Positions 54,646 to 63,420 of a stretch of 64,000 nucleotides of DNA are shown here, one piece after another; within the stretch, counting starts at the first letter, position 1; each line of letters opens with the position of its first letter. The notes beneath the pieces are model-generated. The model made no database searches, was not told where the DNA came from, and saw only the letters and a list, made by a program, of their open reading frames with translations. The position numbers were made by a program, and so were the translations under genes. The stretch comes from Sphingobacterium sp. UBA4616 (lineage in GTDB: Bacteria; Bacteroidota; Bacteroidia; Sphingobacteriales; Sphingobacteriaceae): the NCBI GenBank assembly GCA_002386525.1, contig DGIS01000025.1, forward strand, positions 705,464-769,463. Direction: 5' to 3'.

Positions 54646-55686
54646 ATGAGCCAAAGCAAACCGTATCATTTTTTATTTGCCTCCAATTATAGACCATGGA
54701 GGCATCTAACCTTTATTTTAACCTTAGTTATTATTACTTTTAATCAAACATTTATAGTGTATCAAGACATTATGTCTTCTTTGGGAAACACTATCTTTTT
54801 AATTTGTTTTCTCTCATTTGTCACTTACCTACTAACAACATATCTGAATTATTTTTACCTCATACCAAAGTTCTTGTTAAAGGAAAACTATACCATTTAT
54901 ATCCTTTTGTTAGTATCTTTTGTGGTAGCGCTTATGGGCTGCACGCTTGTTTTGGAATATTCCATACGCGCAATTTTGAGTCTACCGCATCGCATAACAT
55001 CCTATAGCAATCCAATTATCCTAATAGACAGTCTATCTTCCTCAGCAATGACTATAATCTGTCTATGGAGCATGTCAGTTATAAAACTCTTTCGAAAATG
55101 GAATAAAAAGAACGAAGATGTGATGATGCTGGAGCAGAACTTTCTTGAAACAGAAGTAAACAAACTGAAAGGGCAAGTTTCGCCAATCTTTATGTCGAGA
55201 GCCTTACGTAAAGCGGCCTTAATAACCGCATCAGATCCACAAAAAGCCTCACAAATATTGATGTTACTCGGTCATTTACTGCGCTACCAACTCTATGACT
55301 GCGATAGAAATAAAGTTTTCCTTAATTCCGAAATAATCTTCCTAAAAAACTTACTACAATTAAAAAAATTTATTGAAGATAGCCGTTTTGAATATGTTCT
55401 GGAGGTAAAGGGAAAAACCAACAATTTGCTGATTTCTCCTCTTTTATTAATCGTATTGATACAGTCCCTGCTGATAGCAAATGAAATTAAAAGCTTAAGT
55501 ATTAACGTTGAAATTTCAGAAAAAAAAATACGCTTTATCGTAAACTATGAGAACACTTATCTATTCCCCCCGGAATACAAAATGGAAATAACCGACAAAT
55601 TAAATATGCTCTATCCTGATTTATATATATTTACTATTGAATCCGGAAATATCAGTCTTCAACTAGATCTTAAGGAATGGAAATAG
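54646..55686 (+). CDS. LytS-type histidine kinase homologue lacking phospho-acceptor His (pseudokinase)
   Basis: A 346-residue membrane protein with about four helices (to about residue 150) and a C-terminal region aligned with LytS kinases. Where the family has QINPHFLFN, this has QVSPIFMSR at 177-185, so the phospho-acceptor His is Ile181. The catalytic N- and G-boxes are also not recognisable. It overlaps the intact kinase downstream by 10 nt and follows the receptor by 18 nt. It is probably a pseudokinase that modulates the kinase, perhaps as a heterodimer. Confidence 0.85.
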   Translation: MSQSKPYHFLFASNYRPWRHLTFILTLVIITFNQTFIVYQDIMSSLGNTIFLICFLSFVTYLLTTYLNYFYLIPKFLLKENYTIYILLLVSFVVALMGCTLVLEYSIRAILSLPHRITSYSNPIILIDSLSSSAMTIICLWSMSVIKLFRKWNKKNEDVMMLEQNFLETEVNKLKGQVSPIFMSRALRKAALITASDPQKASQILMLLGHLLRYQLYDCDRNKVFLNSEIIFLKNLLQLKKFIEDSRFEYVLEVKGKTNNLLISPLLLIVLIQSLLIANEIKSLSINVEISEKKIRFIVNYENTYLFPPEYKMEITDKLNMLYPDLYIFTIESGNISLQLDLKEWK

Positions 55687-56735
55687 CCGTAGAAAATAAA
55701 GAAATTGCTTTCTTAATTGAAGATCGCTACAGCATACACAGGCATCTTTGTATGCAACTATTTATGCTGTTAATTTCAATTGGGATATTCTTCGATGCGC
55801 CTGATAAACTAAACCTATCTTTCGACAGAACTTGCGGTTGGGTAGCCTACTATTTGTTTATGAATATGCTGGTTTATGTAAACGTTTACCTGCTATTCCC
55901 CTTCTTTTTAGCCAAAGATAAGCTGATACATTATTTAATCGCTGTCGTGTTATTTTCCGTATTTGCTTTATTGATAGTGATGGTCCTGCAAAATATGTTC
56001 TACGATATCGCAGTCAGCCGAAACGATCCCAGCGCTACAGCGATATTTCTCAGTTTAGCATCCAGCTTACTGGCAATCATCCTATTTATTTTCGGCACTT
56101 CATCGCTTTTACTCTTTAAGCCTTTAATAAAGAGCAAGATGAAGCAGCAGGAGTTACAAAAAGCAACTACTGAATCGGAACTCAAATTTTTAAAGAGTCA
56201 AATCAATCCTCATTTTTTATTCAATACGATTAATAATGCCAATATACTGGTGGATGAAGATCCTAACATGGCAGCCCATATTCTAACCAAACTCGATGAT
56301 TTATTGCAATACCAGTTCACTAACAACAGCAGGGATAAAGTTTTATTGTCTGACGATCTATGTCTATTGACAGACTATTTGGAATTGGAGAAAGTCAGAA
56401 GGGACCAATTTGAGTTCAATATAAAAATTTGGGGAGATAGCAATAAAGTAATTGTTGCTCCTTTGTTATTCATTCCTTTTGTAGAAAATGCTGTTAAACA
56501 CAACCTGAACAGTAATGGCATATCTTATGTTAATATATCCTTTCAATTAGAAAAAGAATCCCTTATTTTTATATGTGAAAATTCAAAATCTATAAACCAA
56601 AGGCAAACAGAAAGGGGGGGTATCGGATTGAGCAATATCGTTCGTAGATTACAGTTGCTTTACGAAAATCGGCACGCTTTAGAAATAGAAGAAACAGAAC
56701 AAAATTATATCGTAAAATTAACGCTACTATTATGA
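55677..56735 (+). CDS. LytS-type sensor histidine kinase
   Basis: A 352-residue membrane kinase of the LytS/His_kinase family. About four membrane helices precede a cytoplasmic kinase domain with QINPHFLFN (phospho-acceptor His179), an N-box PFVENAVKH (about 266-275) and a C-terminal G-box RGGIGLSNIVRRL. It starts inside the pseudokinase gene and its stop overlaps the response regulator start (ATGA), so all three are translationally coupled. Confidence 0.94.
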   Translation: MEIAVENKEIAFLIEDRYSIHRHLCMQLFMLLISIGIFFDAPDKLNLSFDRTCGWVAYYLFMNMLVYVNVYLLFPFFLAKDKLIHYLIAVVLFSVFALLIVMVLQNMFYDIAVSRNDPSATAIFLSLASSLLAIILFIFGTSSLLLFKPLIKSKMKQQELQKATTESELKFLKSQINPHFLFNTINNANILVDEDPNMAAHILTKLDDLLQYQFTNNSRDKVLLSDDLCLLTDYLELEKVRRDQFEFNIKIWGDSNKVIVAPLLFIPFVENAVKHNLNSNGISYVNISFQLEKESLIFICENSKSINQRQTERGGIGLSNIVRRLQLLYENRHALEIEETEQNYIVKLTLLL

Positions 56736-57433
56736 GATGTATCATTGTAGATGACGAGCCTATAGCGCGTAAAGGAATAAGGAAACTAGTCGATCAGATT
56801 GCATCTCTTGAACTTCTTGAAAGTTTCAACAATGCTGTTTCTGCGGGTACATTTATACAACAAAACGCTGTTGATTTAATCTTTCTGGATATCAATATGC
56901 CGGAAATTAACGGAATTGAGTTTGCACAAAATATTCCCAAAAATACGCTTGTGATTTTTACCACCGCTTATTCCGAATATGCTGTAGACAGCTATGAGGT
57001 CGACGCAATCGATTATCTTGTTAAACCTATTGATACCGTTCGTTTTCGTAAAGCTGTAGACAAGGCGATTGTTTATCATGGACTTCTTTTGGATGAAGAG
57101 AATAAAAATTTAGAGCAAATCACGGATGATTATATTTTTGTAAAATCTGACCGTAGATTTTTTAAGATCAATCTCAACGAAATTCTTTTTATTGAATCTC
57201 TTAAAGATTATGTCATTTTCCAAATGGAAGATCAACGCGTGATTACACGTATGACCATAAAGAATATACATGACTGGCTTCCAAAATCTATTTTCTTACG
57301 GATAAATCGCTCCTATATCATCAATAAACATAAAATCGACTCATTTGACCATAATGACGTGTTTATCGACAAATATGAAATCGCGATTGGCAAAACCTAT
57401 CATGATACCTTTTTTCAAGAGATTCTCCCTTAA
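56732..57433 (+). CDS. LytTR response regulator
   Basis: A 233-residue regulator with a receiver domain (VDDEP at 6-10, phospho-acceptor Asp53 in FLDINMPEIN, Lys near 103) and a C-terminal LytTR DNA-binding domain (about 130-230, FFKINLNEILFIESLKDYV). It is the obvious partner of the overlapping LytS kinase. It likely controls the receptor and peptidase genes on either side. Confidence 0.95.
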   Translation: MRCIIVDDEPIARKGIRKLVDQIASLELLESFNNAVSAGTFIQQNAVDLIFLDINMPEINGIEFAQNIPKNTLVIFTTAYSEYAVDSYEVDAIDYLVKPIDTVRFRKAVDKAIVYHGLLLDEENKNLEQITDDYIFVKSDRRFFKINLNEILFIESLKDYVIFQMEDQRVITRMTIKNIHDWLPKSIFLRINRSYIINKHKIDSFDHNDVFIDKYEIAIGKTYHDTFFQEILP

Positions 57434-57491
57434 TACTTTTTAATTTAAGCTGGCCAGCCTATTTTGAAAGTCAATTATTTCCCATACAGTT

Positions 57492-58790
57492 ATGAAAAAA
57501 ATATTTACTCTTCTCTTTATTATCCATCTTACTGCGCAGGCTTATGCACAACGTAAGCAATATGAAACAGCCAATATCAACTCATGGTTTGAAGAGCTCA
57601 AAACTGCCTCAGATCAGAGTTTCAAGTTATGGAATAAAAGTATATACGGACCAATTCTTCTTATTGATCCCGCCACACGCACAATCTATGCCAACGAATT
57701 GGATGGAAAAAAAGCTTTAAAACCATCAGCTAACTTATATACTGGAATTCTACCTCAGGAGGTCAATTTTTCTAACACGGCACTGGATTGGAATGACAAG
57801 AGGTGGGCAATGATTATGTTGCCACTTCCAGAAAACAGGGATGATCGTATAAATCTGCTTGCACATGAGTCATTTCATCGTATACAACCTGATTTGGGTT
57901 TCTCACTAAATAATGCGAACAATAATCACCTCGACGAAAAAGATGGCCGGATTAGCTTACGTCTTGAATTTGAAGCTTTAAAACAAGCTTTAATGTCCAC
58001 ACATAAAAATGACATGAAACGTCATCTCACCAATGCCCTATTTTTTAGAAAATATAGATACATGTTATTCGATGAAGCTGCTAAAAATGAGAATTTATTG
58101 GAAATTAACGAAGGAATTGCCGAATTTACAGGAATAATAGTCAGTGCCCGCAGCGATGAATCGACAAAACAATATCTTATAAATGGTATTAACCGATCTC
58201 AAAACAATCGCACCTTTGTAAGATCATTTGCCTACCAAACGACGCCAACTTATGGTTATCTGCTGTATAAAAAGGATAACGATTGGAATAAAAAAATAGA
58301 TAAAGAAACTGACCTAACAGCATTATTTATTCGCAAGTTTGCAATTTCTCTCCTTCCGCCAACTGAACAAAATTTTAAGAATCTTTCCAAAGCATATAAT
58401 GCAGCTGTAATTTTTGAAGAAGAAAATAAAAGGGATGCTGAAAATAAACGCTTAGTCAAAACTTACAAAAACAAGTTTGTCGAATCTTCTCATTTTGAAA
58501 TTCATTTCGAAAAAATGAACTATTCTTTCGACCCTAGAACCATCATTCCGATCGAAAACTTGGGCACATACTATCCCACTACCCGAATTACAGATGCTTG
58601 GGGGATTTTAGATGTCACAAATGGGGCTTTAATTAGTCCTGATTGGAAAAAGATATCCATCACTAAACCTATATCCATTGAAAAAAATCTCATTAAGGGG
58701 GATGGATGGACACTAGAGCTCAATAGCAATTACACGATAGAAATTGATCAACAAAACAATTTTTACTTAAAGCATGTAGAAATAAAATAA
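57492..58790 (+). CDS. Secreted HExxH metallopeptidase-like protein
   Basis: A 432-residue exported protein with a signal peptide (1-19, AYAQ). The zinc site HExxH is HESFH at 125-129, followed by a Glu-rich segment LRLEFEALKQAL and NEGIAEF (Glu207 or Glu211), so it resembles the gluzincin pattern with a distant Glu third ligand. No named family is certain. It comes 58 nt after the LytTR regulator and could process or degrade a peptide ligand of the receptor. Confidence 0.8.
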   Translation: MKKIFTLLFIIHLTAQAYAQRKQYETANINSWFEELKTASDQSFKLWNKSIYGPILLIDPATRTIYANELDGKKALKPSANLYTGILPQEVNFSNTALDWNDKRWAMIMLPLPENRDDRINLLAHESFHRIQPDLGFSLNNANNNHLDEKDGRISLRLEFEALKQALMSTHKNDMKRHLTNALFFRKYRYMLFDEAAKNENLLEINEGIAEFTGIIVSARSDESTKQYLINGINRSQNNRTFVRSFAYQTTPTYGYLLYKKDNDWNKKIDKETDLTALFIRKFAISLLPPTEQNFKNLSKAYNAAVIFEEENKRDAENKRLVKTYKNKFVESSHFEIHFEKMNYSFDPRTIIPIENLGTYYPTTRITDAWGILDVTNGALISPDWKKISITKPISIEKNLIKGDGWTLELNSNYTIEIDQQNNFYLKHVEIK

Positions 58791-58866
58791 CAAAATGAAG
58801 TGGGAATCAGCTCCTCTACGGACATATGCAGCATACGTATCTTTAATCCGATTGCTCCAATGCGTC

Positions 58867-59571
58867 TCACTTCGCTATTGAAGCCAAACCTTTATTTTGA
58901 AATTTCTTGAAAAAATAGAGAACCAATAAAAACTGTGTATAGCCATATACCGCATCTTCTACAGGAATCGTCAGTATCCTGATGCCCATAAATTCCATTG
59001 GGTTGTAATTCACTATCGGCGATTCCAATCCAGTTCCCGTGAGTATACCATTCACAGGTAAAAATCCCAACATGAGCAGGGTAAAAACCAAAGAGGCTTG
59101 CGTAATCCATTGCACGCGTAAAACAAAATGGAAAATCAACAGTGTTAAAATAGTGACTACAGCGGTTACCAGGGTATAAATTCGATCTGTATAACGGAGA
59201 GCAACCACGGCGCATATAATGATGCTTACAAAAACGACGATGTTGTTAAAGGCGGAAAGGGATTGCAGTTTAAAAAATTTGTCAATGCAAAAATAAGTAA
59301 AAATACAAGAAAAAGGAATGAAGATAAAGAATAGCCACTCTTCTATTGGCAGTCCTGCTATCACCAGTCCTAAAGTATATCTTGTGTCAAACCACCAAAC
59401 TCCCTCACTCGTAAACCACACATCCCAAGCGATAAAAAATATAGCAACAAGCGCAGCTGCTTTTAAGAATGGAAAAAATTCACGGTCGAATCGAAGCCGC
59501 TTGTCGAAGGATGCGACAAAACAGATTACTACCGTAAAGAATAAGATAAGCGAATAAGTATATTGCATCAT
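58867..59571 (-). CDS. Lycopene beta-cyclase, CrtYcd type
   Basis: A 234-residue membrane protein made of two similar lycopene-cyclase halves. The acidic motifs are LPIEE at 74-78 and IPVED at 202-206, with six to eight membrane helices. It converts lycopene to beta-carotene. The start overlaps the CrtZ stop (ATGA) and it is last in the second carotenoid operon. Confidence 0.9.
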   Translation of the reverse strand: MMQYTYSLILFFTVVICFVASFDKRLRFDREFFPFLKAAALVAIFFIAWDVWFTSEGVWWFDTRYTLGLVIAGLPIEEWLFFIFIPFSCIFTYFCIDKFFKLQSLSAFNNIVVFVSIIICAVVALRYTDRIYTLVTAVVTILTLLIFHFVLRVQWITQASLVFTLLMLGFLPVNGILTGTGLESPIVNYNPMEFMGIRILTIPVEDAVYGYTQFLLVLYFFKKFQNKGLASIAK

Positions 59572-60026
59572 ATTTTTTCATTGTTAGAATACATTTTAAA
59601 GTATTTCATTGGCACATACAGAAAACCGAAACATTCCCCTTCTTCCTTGCCCAAATGTTTGTGATGCTGCTTGTGAGCACGCCGAAGAGCCAAAAAATAA
59701 CGATTATTTGTTTTACTCATCCATTTGAAACGCTGATGTATAAAGATATCGTGAACGAAAAAATAAGCCAAACCATACAGCATAATCCCAATGCCGATAT
59801 AAAAAAGATAATTGTAATCTCTTAAAGAGCCAAAATACATTAGGGCGATGGTCGGAACAGCAAAAATAATGAAGAAGTAATCATTTTTCTCCAAAAATCC
59901 CTCGTTACTATGATCATGGTGATCCCTATGGAGCATCCATAAGAAGCCATGCATAATATATTTATGAATTAACCAGGTAGCGCCTTCCATGGCGATAAAA
60001 GTGAGCAGTATAATAATCATGTTCAT
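59568..60026 (-). CDS. crtZ: Beta-carotene hydroxylase
   Basis: A 152-residue membrane di-iron hydroxylase of the fatty-acid hydroxylase superfamily. The His clusters are HKYIMH (21-26), HRDHH (33-37), HDIFIH (92-97) and HKQHH (118-122). It converts beta-carotene to zeaxanthin. It lies 20 nt after phytoene synthase 2 and overlaps the lycopene cyclase gene by 4 nt. Confidence 0.95.
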   Translation of the reverse strand: MNMIIILLTFIAMEGATWLIHKYIMHGFLWMLHRDHHDHSNEGFLEKNDYFFIIFAVPTIALMYFGSLRDYNYLFYIGIGIMLYGLAYFFVHDIFIHQRFKWMSKTNNRYFLALRRAHKQHHKHLGKEEGECFGFLYVPMKYFKMYSNNEKI

Positions 60027-60046
60027 ATTGCGATAAGCTGATGGAT

Positions 60047-60883
60047 TTATAAATAAGCCGCCTTATAGCGCACGTAACTTTTAACTGCGACATAAGCTTT
60101 TTGAATATTAGGTATTCTAATCCTATTTTCCAAAATTTCTTCAGAAGATTTCTTTCGGATCTGTGAAAAGAGAGAGAGATAATATTTATAAGCTAAATAG
60201 ACTCCAAACTTAGACGACGCAGGTAACTTCTTGATTCCCAAAAGTGCTTCTTTAAATTCGGTATGAATTTCCTCTTCGATACGACGTTTCATGATATTAT
60301 CGAATTGGCCCATATCCAAATTTGGAAAATAGGTGCGTCCAAGCACCTGATAATCTTCTTTTAGATCGCGTAAAAAATTGATTTTTTGAAATGCCGAACC
60401 GAGCTTCATGGCATAAGGCTTTAGCTCTTCATAGCGCTGACGGTCGCCTTCACAAAAAACCTGTAGACACATCAGTCCCACGACTTCTGCAGAACCATAA
60501 ATATATTCCTTGTAGCGTTCTGAATTGTACTCAACTTTGTTGAGATCCATCTCCATACTATGAAGAAATTGATTGATAAGGGACATATCAATATTATATT
60601 TGCGTACGGTTTCCTGAAAAGATTGCAGGATAGGGTTTAACGAAATACCTTCATCTAAAGCATTGGTGGTTTCCAAATAAAGTCGCCCCAATAACCGTTG
60701 CTTGTCATAACCATGAAAACTATCGACAATTTCATCAGCCAATCGTACATAACCATATATCGCATAAATACTTGAACGAATGCTCGGCTTTAGAGCCAAA
60801 ATACCGAGCGAAAAACTTGTACTATACTTTTCAGTTGTTTTTTTGCTCACTTCATAAGCGAGTTCATCAAATAGTTTTTTCAT
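60047..60883 (-). CDS. crtB: Phytoene synthase, copy 2
   Basis: 278 residues from ATG 60883 (a TTG 27 nt upstream is not used in the family). The Asp motifs are DEIVD at 50-54 and DLKED at 173-177. It is a near-twin of copy 1 at 37025, also on the minus strand. The gene starts 4 nt after the CrtI stop and belongs to the second carotenoid operon. Confidence 0.95.
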   Translation of the reverse strand: MKKLFDELAYEVSKKTTEKYSTSFSLGILALKPSIRSSIYAIYGYVRLADEIVDSFHGYDKQRLLGRLYLETTNALDEGISLNPILQSFQETVRKYNIDMSLINQFLHSMEMDLNKVEYNSERYKEYIYGSAEVVGLMCLQVFCEGDRQRYEELKPYAMKLGSAFQKINFLRDLKEDYQVLGRTYFPNLDMGQFDNIMKRRIEEEIHTEFKEALLGIKKLPASSKFGVYLAYKYYLSLFSQIRKKSSEEILENRIRIPNIQKAYVAVKSYVRYKAAYL

Positions 60884-60887
60884 GATC

Positions 60888-62366
60888 TTATAATTTACGC
60901 AATAATTCAATGGCTTCTTTGGCGACTATCTTACCCGATATAATGGATGGAGGTACCCCGGGGCCGGGCACCGTCAGCTGCCCTGTATAAAAAAGATTCT
61001 TAACTTTCTTGTTCCTGATCTTCGGTTTCAATACCGCTGTTTGTTTCAATGTATTTGCTAATCCATAAGCATTTCCGCCATAAGCATTATAATCGCTTAC
61101 AAAGTCGCTCACACAGTAACTTCTTTTATATACGATCTGTTCATATAACATATTTGAACCAGTATGCTTTTCTAGACGCTTTAACATATGAATAAGATAT
61201 TTTTCACGCGTTTCTTCATCGTCCGAAATAGCTGTAGCCAATGGCATTAATAAGAAAAGATTCTCCGTATTTGCAGGCGCCACATTGGGATCCGTTTTGG
61301 ATGGACAACAAGCATAAAACAAAGGATTCTGAGGCCACTTCTTTTCGCCATAGATACATTCAATATGATCGTCCAATGGATGCTCAAAAAACAAGGTGTG
61401 ATGCGTTAAATTAGGAATAGGAGACTTCATACCTAAGTAATATATCAAACTGGATGGTGCAAACGTTCTGGTTTTCCAGTAATCCTCATCGTAGTTTCTG
61501 AACTCTTTATCTAATAATGTTTCAATATGATGATAATCTGCCGAGGCAACCACAACATCATAATCATGATACACTCCGTTAATCTCCAGCGAACTGATCG
61601 TATTATTTTTAACCCTCATTCCAGCGACATTATGATCGAAATGAAAAGTTACGCCTTGCTTCTCAGCCACCTGTTGCATCGCTAGCACCAATTGAAAAAA
61701 ACCTCCTTTTGGATAATGAGTACCTAATGCATAACCGCCATAATTCATTAGGCTATATAAGGCCGGAATATCTTTGGGTGAAGCACCCAAAAATATAACA
61801 GGAAATTCCATTAATGTGCGTAGCCTCTGGTCCTTAAAATATTTAGCAACATAGGATCTAAAATTAGAAAGCAGATCGAGCTTAAAAGCACTAAGAGCAA
61901 TCTTAGGGGACAGAAATTCACTCCAATTGTGACAGGGTTTATTGACAAAGTCGCGCATGCCTACCTCATACTTAAATTTGGCAGCCTCCATAAATTTATC
62001 CAGCTGCTCACCCGCTCCAGGTTCGATCTGCTCAAACAACTGCTTTAATTCCGGATAAGATTCGGGTACGCTAATCTGTCCTGAACTAAATATCATTTCA
62101 AATTGCGGATTGAGCGAAACGAGCTCAAAAAAATCAGCTGTACTGCAATCAAAATCTAAAAAAAATGACTCAATGATATCAGGCATCCAGTACCAGCTTG
62201 GTCCCATATCAAATTTAAATCCTTCAACTGTGTCAAACTGTCTCGCCCTCCCACCGGGCACCGTATGCTTTTCATAAACATGTACGTCGCATCCAGCCTG
62301 AGCGAGATAAGCCGCAGCTGAAAGACCTGAAAAACCCGCACCTATAACTGCTACCTTCTTCTTCAT
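60888..62366 (-). CDS. crtI: Phytoene desaturase
   Basis: A 492-residue FAD-dependent desaturase that makes lycopene from phytoene. The FAD motif GAGFSG is at 9-14 with the Glu-binding YEKH, and the C-terminal motif near 456-480 reads FYTGQLTVPGPGVPPS. The start region is duplicated upstream (62354-62406). It is the first carotenoid enzyme gene downstream of MarR 2. Confidence 0.96.
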   Translation of the reverse strand: MKKKVAVIGAGFSGLSAAAYLAQAGCDVHVYEKHTVPGGRARQFDTVEGFKFDMGPSWYWMPDIIESFFLDFDCSTADFFELVSLNPQFEMIFSSGQISVPESYPELKQLFEQIEPGAGEQLDKFMEAAKFKYEVGMRDFVNKPCHNWSEFLSPKIALSAFKLDLLSNFRSYVAKYFKDQRLRTLMEFPVIFLGASPKDIPALYSLMNYGGYALGTHYPKGGFFQLVLAMQQVAEKQGVTFHFDHNVAGMRVKNNTISSLEINGVYHDYDVVVASADYHHIETLLDKEFRNYDEDYWKTRTFAPSSLIYYLGMKSPIPNLTHHTLFFEHPLDDHIECIYGEKKWPQNPLFYACCPSKTDPNVAPANTENLFLLMPLATAISDDEETREKYLIHMLKRLEKHTGSNMLYEQIVYKRSYCVSDFVSDYNAYGGNAYGLANTLKQTAVLKPKIRNKKVKNLFYTGQLTVPGPGVPPSIISGKIVAKEAIELLRKL

Positions 62367-62406
62367 TTATGTTAATTTGATTCCTTCTTCTTCACTGATG
62401 TTAATT
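62354..62406. repeat. Duplicated CrtI translation-start region with 7-codon mini-gene
   Basis: CCTTCTTCTTCATTTATGTTAATT (plus strand, 62354-62377) and a second copy (62383-62406, 22 of 24 identical, period 29) bracket the CrtI start. On the minus strand the upstream copy reads GTG AAG AAG AAG GAA TCA AAT TAA (62395-62372), a start codon with the same three Lys codons and a stop. It may be a leader peptide or decoy start for CrtI. Confidence 0.65.
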
Positions 62407-62418
62407 AAACTATGGATG

Positions 62419-63069
62419 TTATTTCGCTATATTGATCTGCTCCAACAGTTTATCTGGTGAAATATTCTTATCGTAAATTACCTGATGAAATCTGCTCAGT
62501 TTATCCAATAGACTTATTAATGTTATTTTTTCACTGTATGTCAAATTACCTGAAACAATTTGTGTTGCATGCCGTATTTTTTCCATTTGTTGATCTAAAG
62601 CTAATCGACCATTTTCCGTAATATAAATCACTTTACTTCGACGATCCGATTCTGAACTTTGCTGGCTAATCCATCCTTGTTTGATTAAACGGTTAATAAT
62701 GGCCATACCCGCTGGTTTTTCATGAATATTCCTCCTGATTAGCTCCATTTTTGTCATCTCACCAAATGACCTAAGGGTAATAAGATATATATATTCCTCT
62801 TGGGTTGAAAAATCAGATTCCCATATAGCCGCTTTGGAATAGCTTTTTGCAAACCTATTCATATGCACAAGTAAGGTGCTGATTACACTTTCTGGCGTGC
62901 GCCCATTTTCCTTTCCTTCCCAATAGGGCTCAACAGAAGTTCCTGTTTCCTTTGCCGTTATCCAACGCTTAAATCCATCGGAGTCATCGCTAAAGCTATC
63001 AGTAACTTCTGTTTCCGCGTCAAATTCCTCGACTAATCCAATGATTTCTTTTAAAAGCTTATACTTCAT
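62419..63069 (-). CDS. MarR-family transcriptional regulator 2
   Basis: A 216-residue winged-helix regulator from ATG 63069 (GTG 63075 is possible). The helix-turn-helix lies near 95-145 (MTKMELIRRNIHEKPAGMAI) and the wing near SDRRSKVIYITENGR. It is paralogous to MarR 1 at 38967. It precedes crtI by 52 nt and probably controls the second carotenoid operon and perhaps the first through the shared 18-nt motif. Confidence 0.88.
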   Translation of the reverse strand: MKYKLLKEIIGLVEEFDAETEVTDSFSDDSDGFKRWITAKETGTSVEPYWEGKENGRTPESVISTLLVHMNRFAKSYSKAAIWESDFSTQEEYIYLITLRSFGEMTKMELIRRNIHEKPAGMAIINRLIKQGWISQQSSESDRRSKVIYITENGRLALDQQMEKIRHATQIVSGNLTYSEKITLISLLDKLSRFHQVIYDKNISPDKLLEQINIAK

Positions 63070-63088
63070 ACACACAAATTAGAACACT

Positions 63089-63106
63089 AATATACTATTA
63101 TAGTTT
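63089..63106. promoter_or_regulatory. Shared carotenoid-locus motif, copy B
   Basis: AATATACTATTATAGTTT differs from copy A (38529) at one base. On the minus strand TATATTAG (63087-63094) is a candidate -7 box, with T-rich bases 19 nt upstream. It starts 20 nt ahead of the MarR 2 start, so a bound MarR protein could block this promoter. Confidence 0.55.
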
Positions 63107-63370
63107 TATGTATAAAAAAAAAGGGTTGTTTTAGGATAAAATTAAACCAATAAAAATAATATAGAGCTTAATTCTGAATTACTATTAGTTCGTAATATAC
63201 TAAAAAACAGCAATAAAATCTGAATGTGAGATCAAATAAACCGCATATGTATTAAATTTTGTTACGAATGATACGATTAAGCTCACTTCGACTATATGGA
63301 GCAAAAGAATGTAAGGGTTTTATTGTCACCAATTGACGAATGCCAGTGAAGATAAAGAAATGAAAATGAG

Positions 63371-63420
63371 ATTTTAAAAACGATCTCATTTTGACAGATG
63401 TCCATCTCTAAAAAAGAATT
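63371..63420 (+). promoter_or_regulatory. Conserved 50-nt leader of DUF892 gene 2
   Basis: It starts with ATTTTAAAAACGATCT and ends TGTCCATCTCT, AAAAAAGAATT, just like the leader at 4671-4720 and at the same distance from the start codon. Confidence 0.5.

Larger units (their letters stand above)
63076..63420. other. Intergenic region with shared motif and DUF892 leader
   Basis: 345 nt without a gene. It holds the motif copy B (63089-63106), another ATATACTA half-site near 63193 (ATACTAAAAAA), and the conserved 50-nt DUF892 leader at 63371-63420. Confidence 0.5.

Noticed and set aside
60884..60910. TTG start for phytoene synthase 2 at 60910
   Set aside because: It would lie inside the CrtI end and add residues absent in copy 1; ATG 60883 matches the family.
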